Below, piece by piece: positions 34,434-44,900 of a DNA stretch of 64,000 nucleotides (positions within the stretch are counted from its first letter, which is position 1; each line of letters opens with the position of its first letter). The notes beneath the pieces were generated by a model. That model saw only the letters and a program-made list of their open reading frames with translations, was not told the DNA's origin and ran no database searches. Source of the stretch: Cohnella nanjingensis. Its GTDB lineage: Bacteria > Bacillota > Bacilli > Paenibacillales > Paenibacillaceae. Position numbers and translations under genes: made by a program. The DNA lies in contig NZ_JACJVP010000001.1 in the NCBI RefSeq assembly GCF_014212125.1, positions 230,546 to 294,545 on the forward strand, given 5' to 3'.

Positions 34434-35000
34434 TCAGCTTTCTTCGTCCAACACCTTTCCTTCCTTCTGTCCTTCTGATCGATACACTTGATCGGTAAAT
34501 TCAGCTAATTTGGCTTCGCATAGATCTAATTGACTTTTTGCCTGGTTTTCCAATGAACTTTGGAAAAAATCTCTTTTCAAGATTTTTCTAAACCATCTTT
34601 TCAGCTTCCCTAAGTCTGCCTCATTTTCCTCCACTTCATGAAAGGTAAAGTTTCTTTTCCGGGTTTCACTTTCCATTTCTTTCAGGAAAAGACCGCAGCC
34701 ATCAAGAAATTCTTCGTATTCTTTGGTACGCTGTTGGTTGAATAATTGAACAAGTTGCTCTTCCGAATGTTGAGAAAGTTCGGTGGCTTCGAGTAGTAGG
34801 GTCTCTCCTCCGCTCGAATCAATGATTTTCTTAATTTGCTGAATCTTTCTACGGATTTCAGCTGTATCCGGAGCGACGCACACGGATTGCTGGATATACA
34901 CACCGCCCAAGCCTTTTAGATTTCTCCAAATGCGGACTCGTACGGTCGATGGCTCTGAAGGGACCTTATAGGATAAAACGATCCACGCATGCTGACTCAC
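34434..35000 (-). CDS. ChrB N-terminal-domain protein
   Basis: 188 residues. The ChrB_N pattern is clear: WIVLSYKVPSEPSTVRVRIWRNLKGLGGVY, SVCVAP, then helical segments with LLEATELSQ. The family is associated with chromate resistance as sensor or regulator; this protein lacks the C-terminal rhodanese-like ChrB domain. It follows the Ca-type ATPase gene by 128 bases on the same strand. A C-terminal coiled coil rich in Lys/Glu is visible. Confidence 0.82.
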   Translation of the reverse strand: MSQHAWIVLSYKVPSEPSTVRVRIWRNLKGLGGVYIQQSVCVAPDTAEIRRKIQQIKKIIDSSGGETLLLEATELSQHSEEQLVQLFNQQRTKEYEEFLDGCGLFLKEMESETRKRNFTFHEVEENEADLGKLKRWFRKILKRDFFQSSLENQAKSQLDLCEAKLAEFTDQVYRSEGQKEGKVLDEES

Positions 35001-35128
35001 AACATATCCCCCAATGCAACAAGCTTATAGAGCTATCATAACAAATGGTTTGGGAGATCGTAAACTTATCCATCCTGACCCCGATTTAATTGCGCTGCCC
35101 AAAGAAACGCCGACTCACTCGTTTAGTT

Positions 35129-37771
35129 TCACCAACGGATCCATTTGCCGATTTCAATCCATGCTGGAGCTATTAATGAACAAATCAACACGACAACCCA
35201 ATCGGTATAACGCAGGGAAGTAAGATGAAGCAGTTCACTCAGGTAAGGCACATATACAGCCGCAACGAGAAAAACAATAGCGGATGAGATCCAGAGCAGC
35301 ATGATTCGATTGGAAAATAGACCGAGTTTGAATAGAGGTTCTCTTTCCGATCGCATAATTAAGGCCAGAATCAAGTGCCCTATCATCCAGGCGGCAAAGG
35401 CTACCGATTGAGCCGATACCGTGTCCGCTCCTATCGATAATGCCCAGAGATAAGCTGCTAAAACAGCGAGTCCAAGCGAAAACCCTCCCGAGAAAATGCC
35501 TAATACCATAGCACGATCCATAAATCGACTGGCCTGACTTCTTGGACTCCGTCTCATCCCATCGGCTTCCTGCCGCTCAGCCGTAAAACTGGTCGCTGCC
35601 CCCAAATCCATAAACAACTCCATAATAATGATCTGAATCGGCGCAAAAGGAAGGGAAAGTCCGGCTGCAGCGGCAATTAAGGTGCTGGATATCAAAGCGA
35701 CTTTGGCTGCTAAATAATAACGGACGGCCTTGTGTAAGTTGGCAAACAGTTTTCTGCCTTCTTTTATGGCCGCAGACACCGTTGCGAAATGATCGTCGGC
35801 GAGCACCATATCTGCCGACTCTTTGGCTACATCGGTTCCCGATTTTCCCATGGCTATCCCAACGGCGGCTTCCTTTAAAGCAGGGCCGTCATTCACACCA
35901 TCACCGGTTACCGCCACCACCTCGCCCTGCTGCTGCAAAGCGCGAACAATGCGAAGCTTATGCTCGGGCGTAGTTCTTGCGCAGATGGAAACATTACGCA
36001 ACCGCTCCCCAAGCTCTACGTCGGACATCGTTTCAATATCGCGGCCCAGCAATACATGGGATGATTCCAAACCGACTTTAGCAGCGATCGCAGCAGCCGT
36101 TACCGCGTGATCCCCTGTCACCATCATCACTCTCACGCCTGCTTGCTTCAACGTTTCCACTGCCGCGGCAACATCCGCACGCGGAGGATCATACAACGCA
36201 GCCAAGCCTAAAAAGACAAGATCGGACTCAGCCTGTTCACGTGTTTTCATAAGAGCATCGGGAGACGTTTCTTTGAATGCAAGTCCGATGACGCGGTATC
36301 CCTCTTCTGCGAGTATTTCCGCATTCTCCATGATTTTATAATGGAGTTCTGAAGATAATGGCACCATCTCGTTATTCCAGACCATCGTTTTGCAAATATC
36401 CAGCAGTTGCTCGTGCGCCCCTTTGGTCAGTGTAAGTTGCTTATGTTCATGGACAACGGATACCGTTATACGTCTTGTCACATCGTCAAATGGAAATTGG
36501 TTTTTGACCAGATACTGTTTTCTTATCGTTTCAACATCATACCCCAAGTCTTCCGCAGCAAGTAAAAATGCGGTATCTGTCGGATCCCCTTCAAAGACAG
36601 ACTTTCCTTTTTGTTTTTCCGAAATAAAGCCGTCGTTCGCGAGGCAACCGACTTGGATGGCCCTATCCGTCCAGTCCGATCGCTTCCACTCCTCTTTTTC
36701 GTATGGCTGGCCATCAAGGACCCATCGATTGATATGCATCCGGTTCTCCGTAAGCGTTCCGGTCTTATCTGTCGCAACGACGGTTATATTGCCCAATAAT
36801 TCGGCGGTACGCAATCGACGTACAATCGCCTTCTGCCTCGAAAGCCGGTAAGCCCCCAATCCGAGAACCATTGCAATCAAAATCGGAAGTTCTTCGGGGA
36901 TAGTAGCAAAAGCAAGTGTTAGCCCGGTGAGGATCGTTTCCCTCCATCCTGCCCCCTGGATCCATCCGACAATCGCCACCAAAGCACTAAAACCGAGTGC
37001 AATCCAAACCATCCAGCGGGTCAACTCTTTCATGTGAAGCTGCAACGGGGTCCTGGGTTCGCGCGCTTCTTGGACCAAACCGACAATTTTCCCCAGTTCG
37101 GTTGTCATTCCAGTATGAATGACAACCCCAATCCCTTTCCCCGCCGTGACCAATGTACCGGAATAGGCAAGATTACGTCGGCCCCCCAAGTCTGACTCTT
37201 CGCTTAGTACGGCCTTCGCGTCTTTCAACACCGGAACGGATTCGCCCGTAAGGCTTGATTCATCCACCTGAAGGCTGATCGATTCCAGCAACCGCAAATC
37301 TGCCGGAATACGCTCACCAGGTCGTAAGACCACAATGTCCCCCGGCACCAATTCGGACGGAAGACATTCCTGAAAGCTTGCATCACGGATAACAGGTGTA
37401 CGAATTGCGGTAAACTTGGATAAAGCTTTGATCGCCCCTTTTGCTCTGCTTTCATTTCCCATTTCAATGGCAAGTACAGCGATAATAATGACGATGATCG
37501 TGATGGCATCCCGGAGTTCTCCAAGAAAACCATATACCACAGCAACTAGAATCAGGAGTAAGATCATCGGTTCGGTGAGCTCTTCCTTGATTTCCTTCCA
37601 CCATGGCTTCCCGGGAGGAGTGGCTAATTGGTTGGGGCCAGCGATCTCCCTTCTCCTCTTCACTTCATCATCGGATAAACCTATATCCACATTGGATTTT
37701 AACGTTTGAATGGTTTGTTCACGGGAAATCGTATGCCAGTGGACAGGATTAGCCCCGATTTTAACGTTCAT
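35129..37771 (-). CDS. P2-type cation-transporting ATPase (Ca-ATPase-like)
   Basis: 880 residues from the ATG at 37771, preceded by AAAAGGAGTCCACGTC; an in-frame ATG 12 codons upstream precedes that RBS and is not used. There is an N-terminal cation-ATPase domain (WHTISREQTIQTL), the TGES loop (SLTGESVPVL), a TM4 motif ATIPEELP, the phosphorylation site VVATDKTGTLTENRM, and the hinge TGDGVNDGPALKEAAVGIAMG. Ten TM helices are predicted. It probably extrudes Ca or Mn; the PEELP in place of PEGLP is a variant seen in some Bacillota pumps. Confidence 0.93.
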   Translation of the reverse strand: MNVKIGANPVHWHTISREQTIQTLKSNVDIGLSDDEVKRRREIAGPNQLATPPGKPWWKEIKEELTEPMILLLILVAVVYGFLGELRDAITIIVIIIAVLAIEMGNESRAKGAIKALSKFTAIRTPVIRDASFQECLPSELVPGDIVVLRPGERIPADLRLLESISLQVDESSLTGESVPVLKDAKAVLSEESDLGGRRNLAYSGTLVTAGKGIGVVIHTGMTTELGKIVGLVQEAREPRTPLQLHMKELTRWMVWIALGFSALVAIVGWIQGAGWRETILTGLTLAFATIPEELPILIAMVLGLGAYRLSRQKAIVRRLRTAELLGNITVVATDKTGTLTENRMHINRWVLDGQPYEKEEWKRSDWTDRAIQVGCLANDGFISEKQKGKSVFEGDPTDTAFLLAAEDLGYDVETIRKQYLVKNQFPFDDVTRRITVSVVHEHKQLTLTKGAHEQLLDICKTMVWNNEMVPLSSELHYKIMENAEILAEEGYRVIGLAFKETSPDALMKTREQAESDLVFLGLAALYDPPRADVAAAVETLKQAGVRVMMVTGDHAVTAAAIAAKVGLESSHVLLGRDIETMSDVELGERLRNVSICARTTPEHKLRIVRALQQQGEVVAVTGDGVNDGPALKEAAVGIAMGKSGTDVAKESADMVLADDHFATVSAAIKEGRKLFANLHKAVRYYLAAKVALISSTLIAAAAGLSLPFAPIQIIIMELFMDLGAATSFTAERQEADGMRRSPRSQASRFMDRAMVLGIFSGGFSLGLAVLAAYLWALSIGADTVSAQSVAFAAWMIGHLILALIMRSEREPLFKLGLFSNRIMLLWISSAIVFLVAAVYVPYLSELLHLTSLRYTDWVVVLICSLIAPAWIEIGKWIRW

Positions 37772-38551
37772 GACGTGGACTCCTTTTCTTTGATACGTTT
37801 TGTTCATGAAGCGCTGATTAGATTAAGACTATCACCCCAACAAAAATAATGCAACATATGTTTCATTTTTAACTTGTGTGGGAAGTTGATTGCTATTATT
37901 TCCAAGATCAAGATTTTAAACATGATGTAACAAATCAAAAAAGAACATCGCAAGATTCCCGATGTCCTCATCCAACATATACATGACAGCCCCCAATAAG
38001 GACACTGTTCCATGCAGCTTCATTAGAAGCGAAATTCATGACATCACCCGTAACCTCAGCGCCGGATTCCTGATGACTGCAGTGATCCTACGGCCGATGG
38101 CTGCGGAGCCTGACCTTGACCCAATTGCCCAACCCGATTGATCACCTTAGAGAGAGGGGTTCGACTGATTCGTTGGCCTTTTCTTTAGTACTTCATCAGA
38201 AGACGACGGATCGAGTGTCAAAAATTTGTTCTGATTGTCTAAATGTGTTTTCTGGAATCACTTCTTTTGATGTTGGTGACATGAATATGCAGGGACTACT
38301 GCACCAGCACCAACAGGCTTTTCGCAAAATCGGTCGCTCATCAAAACTCCCTATTCACTTCTGTGGTATGCACCAACGCTCGACCAATTTTCACCCTACA
38401 CTCATATAAACACGGTCGTCAAATACAGAGGAAGGATCGGTACGATCATCTGTCCAGATAAGTCCGTAAACAAACTCACCAATCCCATGATGACAATAGT
38501 CGGATTCAGCTTAAAGATCCCTTTGCCTCAAACACGATCTCCCCTAACCAG
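37772..38551. other. 780-base stretch without a convincing gene
   Basis: A hairpin at 37936-37967 (GAACATCG/CGATGTCC, with six T on the minus strand) may end minus-strand transcripts. A minus-strand frame near 37985-38075 reads QESGAEVTGDVMNFASNEA but has no start or family. A + frame at 38116-38409 has no RBS or known domain. The stretch probably holds decayed genes. Confidence 0.45.
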
Positions 38552-39385
38552 TTATTTGGCAAATCTTCTGCGTTTAGTAAATATAGAAACGACCCAGGAC
38601 GTAGAAATTCCTAATGAGTACAGGACTAGAGCCAGTAATATAAGAAGACCTAAGAAGGGAATATTAACCGCAGAAGTTAGGATAAATGCACCCACACCCA
38701 TTCTCACCCATTCTGGCTTACCAGCCGTTGCTTGGACTTGTTCTCCTAGGAACTGACTAACGAATGCTACTCCGAAGACGGTGGCAGCCAGGACTAACAA
38801 TACGATCAGCAGAATAATGGGGATTCCAACGATCGTAAGAATGAGCAATACACTGATGGCAACGAGCAGTAGCCCCGTAAAAAAGCCCATGGAGAGCAAT
38901 TTTCCCTGAGGGGCCGTTCTATACCGATCCACGAACCTAACCGTGTGTCGTTTCCCAATAACAACCATGAGAACAGGCAAGAGAAGCATGAGTAGACTTG
39001 CAGCAAGCTTTACGGCACCAATCCCAACAATGAGCCCTGCGCCAATAATCAAACTATTCGCCGTCGCATTATCGAACGAAATATTGATGACGTCGTTCGT
39101 GACTACGGCCCCTTTTTCTTGTTGCAGTTGACCGCCTATGATGACTACGGCCCCTTTTATTTCGGCAGTGGACTGGATGTGAACATCGCCGTTCACGACA
39201 ACAACGGAATTGTTTACTTTTCCCGCGATGAAGGCGTCTCCTCCAATGACGACGATGTCGTCCACGGTTTGGTTCGAAGGAACCGTCGTATTTTGATGCT
39301 CAAACAAGCTCCTGGCCAGAGCGGAAGAGGGGAACAAGAGCAGACATATTATAATGGTTACGACAAGCTGATATTTTTTCAACAA
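38552..39385 (-). CDS. Polymer-forming (bactofilin-like) membrane protein
   Basis: 277 residues from a TTG start after AAGGGGGGAGC. A signal peptide/TM (LVVTIIICLLLFPSSALA) is followed by a beta-solenoid segment with hexad-like repeats (DDIVVIGGDAFIAGKVNNSVVVVNGD, AEIKGAVVIIGGQL), then several TM helices. It lies 13 bases downstream of the anti-sigma gene and belongs to the sigma operon. Such proteins are found with ECF envelope-stress operons; the role is probably structural. Confidence 0.82.
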   Translation of the reverse strand: MLKKYQLVVTIIICLLLFPSSALARSLFEHQNTTVPSNQTVDDIVVIGGDAFIAGKVNNSVVVVNGDVHIQSTAEIKGAVVIIGGQLQQEKGAVVTNDVINISFDNATANSLIIGAGLIVGIGAVKLAASLLMLLLPVLMVVIGKRHTVRFVDRYRTAPQGKLLSMGFFTGLLLVAISVLLILTIVGIPIILLIVLLVLAATVFGVAFVSQFLGEQVQATAGKPEWVRMGVGAFILTSAVNIPFLGLLILLALVLYSLGISTSWVVSIFTKRRRFAK

Positions 39386-39398
39386 TGATGCTCCCCCC

Positions 39399-39887
39399 TT
39401 ATTGAGCGGTGCTTCGGAAGATTCGTCGCAGAGATAGACCGGATAGCAGGAATACACCAACGGCAAGTATGAAAATAGTCCCCCACATAACAGGAATCGA
39501 TGACGCAATATGGGAGAACACATAAGCACCTGTCACCATGAACTTGTATGCTACGGTTATAAATTTCCATAAAACGGAGCCGTAAAGGAAGATGATGGTA
39601 AGGAGTATGAGCAGACCAACCAATGGAACAGCCGTAAGCCCAATACCTACGTAGATTGGAGAAGAAGATTTCTTGAGGATTGCATCCATGACTGACTTTT
39701 CAAGATCATAAGGGGCCTCGAGGGAGAGATAGGTACTGTGTATTTGATTTTGTAACTCCGCAAAATCTTCAACCAGCGCCCTACACGACTCGCATTCAGC
39801 TAAATGAATATCCATTTTTCTGCGATCGTCAACGTCTAATTCATTATCGAGATATGCGGACAACCATTCGACGGGGTGATTTTCCAT
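39399..39887 (-). CDS. Zinc-finger (ZAS) anti-sigma factor
   Basis: 162 residues. The N-terminal zf-HC2 domain has HxxxCxxC (HLAECESC, about residues 28-35). A cytoplasmic helix is followed by two TM segments (about 75-100 and 135-155). It would sequester the ECF sigma factor encoded immediately upstream (stop codon adjacent to this ATG) until an envelope signal releases it. Confidence 0.93.
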   Translation of the reverse strand: MENHPVEWLSAYLDNELDVDDRRKMDIHLAECESCRALVEDFAELQNQIHSTYLSLEAPYDLEKSVMDAILKKSSSPIYVGIGLTAVPLVGLLILLTIIFLYGSVLWKFITVAYKFMVTGAYVFSHIASSIPVMWGTIFILAVGVFLLSGLSLRRIFRSTAQ

Positions 39888-40418
39888 TTACGCCTCACCT
39901 CTTTTCATTTCAATTCTGAACGCAAGCCGAGCAGCATTCAAACGTGATTTAACTGTTCCTAATGGGATCCCAAGCTGAGTAGCAATCTCTTCATAACGGT
40001 ATCCCTGTACGTCGTGCAGAATCATTATCTCTCGGTGTTCGGGAGTCAGTTGTCTCATGGCTTCCTCAATCGTGATTTTTAAATCATTCGACATATGGCG
40101 CTCTTGCGCTTCGCCCTCTCCGGCCGTTTCTTGCGCGACCTCATTTTCTCTTTGCCTTTTTTTCAAACGGTCTAGACATACATTGGAGACAATTCGGGTC
40201 AGCCATGAGACAAAAGAAAATTCGTTTTCCAGGCGGGACAAGGAGTAGTAACATTTGATGAATACTTCTTGGGAAGCATCTTCGGCTTCCATCCGATCCC
40301 CTAACATGCCGTAAGCGTAACGATATACCTGATTCTTGAATCGATGAACGAGCGTTGCAAAGGCATCTTTGCTGCCTTGCTTTGCTTCGCTTATGATCCG
40401 ATTTAGTTCTTCGTCCAA
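39888..40418 (-). CDS. ECF RNA polymerase sigma factor
   Basis: 176 residues with a TTG start after AGGGGTTGATC. Region 2: LVHRFKNQVYRYAYGMLGDRMEAEDASQEVF; WLTRIVSNVCLDRLKKR. Region 4: LTPEHREIMILHDVQGYRYEEIATQLGIPLGTVKSRL. It is cotranscribed with the anti-sigma and bactofilin-like genes, as in SigW/SigV-like units. The DedA-PAP2 gene upstream (40459-41769) on the same strand may be part of its regulon. Confidence 0.93.
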   Translation of the reverse strand: MDEELNRIISEAKQGSKDAFATLVHRFKNQVYRYAYGMLGDRMEAEDASQEVFIKCYYSLSRLENEFSFVSWLTRIVSNVCLDRLKKRQRENEVAQETAGEGEAQERHMSNDLKITIEEAMRQLTPEHREIMILHDVQGYRYEEIATQLGIPLGTVKSRLNAARLAFRIEMKRGEA

Positions 40419-40458
40419 ACGAGATCAACCCCTAAAGTATCGATGAAATCCATGGGGG

Positions 40459-41769
40459 TCAAAAGGCAAATTTGGTTCTCGGCCCTGCACGATTGCTTTT
40501 CATTACCCGGAAGATTTCTAACAAAACAACGTTCAAACTGATCCACAGTCCCCCGAACACATAGCCGGCAATAACATCGCTTGGATATTCAATGCCCAAG
40601 TAAATCACGCTGATTCCTGCTAAGAGGCTTAATATGGAAACTGCTAATACAGCTATTATACGATTTTTGTACTTCCCATGATGGCGAACGAGCAAATAAG
40701 CCGTGAAGCCGTAGACCGTCAGCGTGATTAATGCTTGCTCGCTGGGAAAAGTGAATGGATGGCCTACTGGACCGCTTCGATGGAACAGCCGCCTCAAGCC
40801 TTCGTCGAGTCCTTCCCCTCCAAACAGAACCATCGCATAGAAAGCAATTTCGAGTAGGCGATCCTTGCCCGTGTACCCAATCCATACAGCTGTCAGGATA
40901 ATTAATGGCCACATCATCGTATAGGACCCTAGATATGTCCAGAGATTCATGGCATCGGCCCAACTGGAATCGAATACTTGCCCGACGATATAGGCCGAAA
41001 TCTCATCGAACTGGCTGAATTCATGTGCTAAGAAGTCTTGGATCAACCCGATCGCTATCGAGAAAAACACCACGAATAACGTAGCTGCCGCCAAGATGAT
41101 AAATTTTACTTTGCCGACGGAACGATATTGTTGCAAACTCTTATCCAACAGGGTTAAGATGCGATTTTGAATACGAAGCCGGTTCTTCTTGTAGAAGGAA
41201 ATAAGCAGATATGCAGCTGCAGAAATCACACCGATGATGATCATATATAAGTTGATGGTATGATGGTATTGATTCCATTTAGGCCCGAGCAATTTGCCTA
41301 GCGTAATGAAAATGGAGACCCAGAGGAATGCTCCCGAGAAGGCATACACGGCGTATTTGCGAAAAGAAATTCGGGTCGTGCCTGAGAAGTAGCCGGTAAT
41401 ATGGCGAACGCCCGGAATAAAATAAGCGATGATCAACATTTTATTCCCATAACGGCCAAACCACTTTGAGACGCCATTTAATTTATCGGGTCCGAAGTGA
41501 AACCGAGCTCCGTATTTCTCGAAGAATGGATTACCCAGGCGATACCCGATCCAATATGAGAGCGTCATTCCGAGTGAAGTTCCGATCCAGCCGACAAGGA
41601 TACTCATTAACCAATTTAAATTCCCTTGATATACGATTAGCCCCGCGTAGGTCATGATAAATTCTCCAGGGAGCGGTAGGGCAAGCATTTCGACAAAAAG
41701 AGATGAGAAGAGAACGCCATATCCGTACTGTTCCAATAGGTGGGTAAGAAAGTGGCTGATATATCCCAT
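40459..41769 (-). CDS. DedA-PAP2 fusion membrane protein
   Basis: 436 residues. The N-terminal half (about 1-200) is a DedA/SNARE-associated domain: LPGEFIMTYAGLIVYQGNLN, GxxxGxxxxYxxGxxxG-type start, FGRYGNKMLIIAYFIPGVRHITGYFSG. The C-terminal half is PAP2-type: RRLFHRSGPVGHPFTFPSEQALI (PSEQ where PSGH is usual) and YLGIEYPSDVIAGYVFG. It is probably a lipid-carrier flippase joined to a phosphatase for undecaprenyl phosphate recycling. The His of the PSGH motif appears replaced by Gln (SEQ), so the phosphatase activity is doubtful. The ATG follows GAGGAGGGGGAGAT. Confidence 0.85.
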   Translation of the reverse strand: MGYISHFLTHLLEQYGYGVLFSSLFVEMLALPLPGEFIMTYAGLIVYQGNLNWLMSILVGWIGTSLGMTLSYWIGYRLGNPFFEKYGARFHFGPDKLNGVSKWFGRYGNKMLIIAYFIPGVRHITGYFSGTTRISFRKYAVYAFSGAFLWVSIFITLGKLLGPKWNQYHHTINLYMIIIGVISAAAYLLISFYKKNRLRIQNRILTLLDKSLQQYRSVGKVKFIILAAATLFVVFFSIAIGLIQDFLAHEFSQFDEISAYIVGQVFDSSWADAMNLWTYLGSYTMMWPLIILTAVWIGYTGKDRLLEIAFYAMVLFGGEGLDEGLRRLFHRSGPVGHPFTFPSEQALITLTVYGFTAYLLVRHHGKYKNRIIAVLAVSILSLLAGISVIYLGIEYPSDVIAGYVFGGLWISLNVVLLEIFRVMKSNRAGPRTKFAF

Positions 41770-41911
41770 ATCTCCCCCTCCTCTGCTGTTGATGATAAAA
41801 TAACTCCTGCTTCTCGTTCATCTCCACGATAAAATGACTATCTTGATGAAAACTCCACCTGACGAGTAGGTTCTCCGCCAAGATCGCGATCCGCCATGTT
41901 CATTCGATCGA

Positions 41912-44900
41912 TTAAATCGATGCACCGTGTTCGGGGGCGCTAGATATCCGGCCGATCTTTCGATTCATGGCCTCGTAAAGAATAGGAATGACGACAAAAC
42001 TGTTGAGCGTTGAGGTGATCATGCCGCCGATGACGACAACTCCGAGTACCCGGGAGATGACCGTTCCGTCATCCCCAGACAGCGCTAGTGGGATTAGGGT
42101 CAGTACGGTTGTTGCGGCCGTCATGAAGATCGGACGTACCCGGGATAGGCTGCCCTGCATAACCGCTTCGCTCAGGCCAAGGCCTTCGCGGCGGTTCCGC
42201 TCGATTTTATCAATTAGCACAATACCGTTCGTGACGACAATGCCGGTCAGCATGAGTACCCCGATCAGCGCGGCGAGATTCCATTGGCCCTGCACCGCAT
42301 ACAAGGCGAGCACAACACCGGAGAGCGCCAACGGAATGCTAATGAGGACGGCGATTGGTGCGCGCCAGCCCCTGAACACGAAACTCGTAATGAGCAGCAC
42401 GAGCAGAATCGAAACCGCAACCGCGATCGTCATCTCTATAATCATTTGGGTGACCTGCCGAGTGATGCCGCCAAGCGAATAAGTGACGCCATTCGGAAGG
42501 TCCGTGTTCTGAAGCGTGTGATTCACGGTTTTGGATACGCCGCTGACATCGCTCGAGACGATGCGCACCGATACAACCGTATATGGCTCGCCATTGCGTT
42601 CCTGAATGGTGGACACGGCTTCGCTACGCTGGATCGTCCCCAACTGATCAAGCCGGTGGATCGTTCCGCCCGTCCCTTTCACTGTTTCGGCTGCCAGCGA
42701 GGCCATCACTTGATCTGGCGTGTAGACCGGAAGCGTGCCGTTCCCGATCGTTTGTCCGGACTTCACCGGATCGAGATACACGTCGACCGGGATCTGACCC
42801 GTACCGGTCGAGACCGAAATATCAAAGTCTTTTCCCTTTGCCATATAGCGAGCAAGCAGCTTGTTAATATCATCCGTCTTTACGCCGGCTTTTATTACTT
42901 TTTCCCGGTCCAAAGCGATCGAAAACTTCGGAATGCCGTTAGTAAGGTCCGTTTTACCGGCGACGTTAAGGCCAGCAATGCCAGACAGCTTGGAGCGTAC
43001 CGTGGAAGCAGCCTTTTCTAACGTAGGCGCATCCGTACCGCTCAGCATGATATTAATGGTGGAATCATCGCCGGCAATATTCTGGTTCGTAACCGTTACG
43101 GCAGCTGGACCTTTCATTTTTATCAAATTAGCCTGCAGGGATGGGATATAGTCATTAACCTGTTTTTTATTCTTCAGGGACACCGACAGGTTTGTAATAT
43201 TCGGCTGCTGAATATAGCCGCCTCCCTGGTCGAAGACATCGTCGGCTTGCGGCGTGAACGAAGAACCGAACGTAGCCGAGAACGAAGCGACCTGCGGATC
43301 ATGCTTTAGCACATTCTCCACATCTTGGACGGCCTTATCCACCACGGACAGAGGAGTTCCTTTCGGCAGTTCCATTTGCACGGCAACCTGCCCGCTCGCC
43401 GTGCTTGGCAGCAGGCTAAACGGAAGCTGGAAAGCGAATATCGCCGCGGCGACGAATATGATCAGCGACATGCCTAGGACGGTTTTCCGATGTTTCAGCG
43501 CCGCAGTCAAGAATGGCTTCATTGCCGGCTCTAGTGTTACTGCCTTACCGCTGGGCTTGTGCCAGCCCAAATAAGCGAAAGCCGGGATGACGAACATTGC
43601 AACGAGGAACGAGACGGCCAGCGCAATGACAACCGACCACGCGAAGCCAGAATACGAAGCGCCGATAATTCCGCCGACCAACGCAATCGGTGCGTAAACG
43701 GCAACTGTTGTCGCCGTGGATCCGAAAATAGCCGGCAGCATTTCGACGACAGACGACGACAGGACGTGAAGCGCAGACTGCTCTCGCTTCTTCTGCATTC
43801 GGCGATGCATATTATCGAGGATGACAATGGCGTCGTCGACAATCCGGCCCATGGCGACGATTAGACCGGAGACGGTCAGAATGTTAAGCGTGACGCCCAT
43901 CGCCTTCAGGATCGCGGTTGTCGCAAGAAGTGAGATCGGCAACGATACTGCGATCAGCAGCGTTGAACGTACATTCCTGAAGAAGATGAGCACGCACAAC
44001 ATGGAGAATACGCAGCCCAGAAGCCCTTCCCGGATCAAACCCATCAAGGATGAGTTTAGGTCATGTGCACGGTCCGCCGTGAGCGTCATGGCGACATCGC
44101 CGCTCTTCACGGCAGGCAGTTCGGCAACACGCGCTTTGACGTCCGCCGCGACGTCCGTAATGTTGGCGCCGGGCGTCTTGATGACATTAACCAGAACGCT
44201 GGCTCTGCCATCCGTACGTGACACAGTCTTGATGTCTGTCAGCGAGCGGGACACCGAAGCGACCGCCGACAGCGGTACGCTGACCCCGTCTTTATTTTTG
44301 ATGGTAAGGGTATTCATTTCCTGTTCCGTTAAGTCCCAGCCTTCTACCCGTACCGGGAAGGATGATTTGACATTCGCCATATAGCCCTGCAGAGTCGGTA
44401 CCTGACTCGCAATCGACTTGTTGAAATCGTCAAGTGTCATACCTGCAGCCGTTAGGTCCTTGGTGCGGACCAAGACGACATAGCCGTTGTTTGCGCCACC
44501 GACGGTCTGCACATCCGCGACGCCTGGGGTAGACTTTAACTGATTCACAATGTCGGTCTGAATTGTCGACTGCAGCGTAAATTCATCCACCTTCGCGCTG
44601 TTTGCAGTCAGGCTGTAACTAAGAATGGGGAAGCTGTTGGTCGTCAATCGGGTGACGGCCGGCTGGTTAACACCGTCCGGCAGAACAGCATCATTCAGCG
44701 CCACCCGGATGTCCCTTTCGGCCATGGTCATACTGTAATTCATCGGATAATACAGATTCATCAGCAGACCGCCGTCATAAGATGTCGTCTCGAGATTGAC
44801 GATGCCATCCGTTTTCCGAATAACCTCCTCTAGCGGCTTCGTAATATCGCGTTTAACCTGATCCGCTTGGTAGGACGATGCCCGCAGCGATACCATCAGC

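Noticed and set aside
38116..38409. A 97-codon plus-strand frame as a gene
   Set aside because: It has no RBS, no recognisable domain and lies in a decayed stretch.
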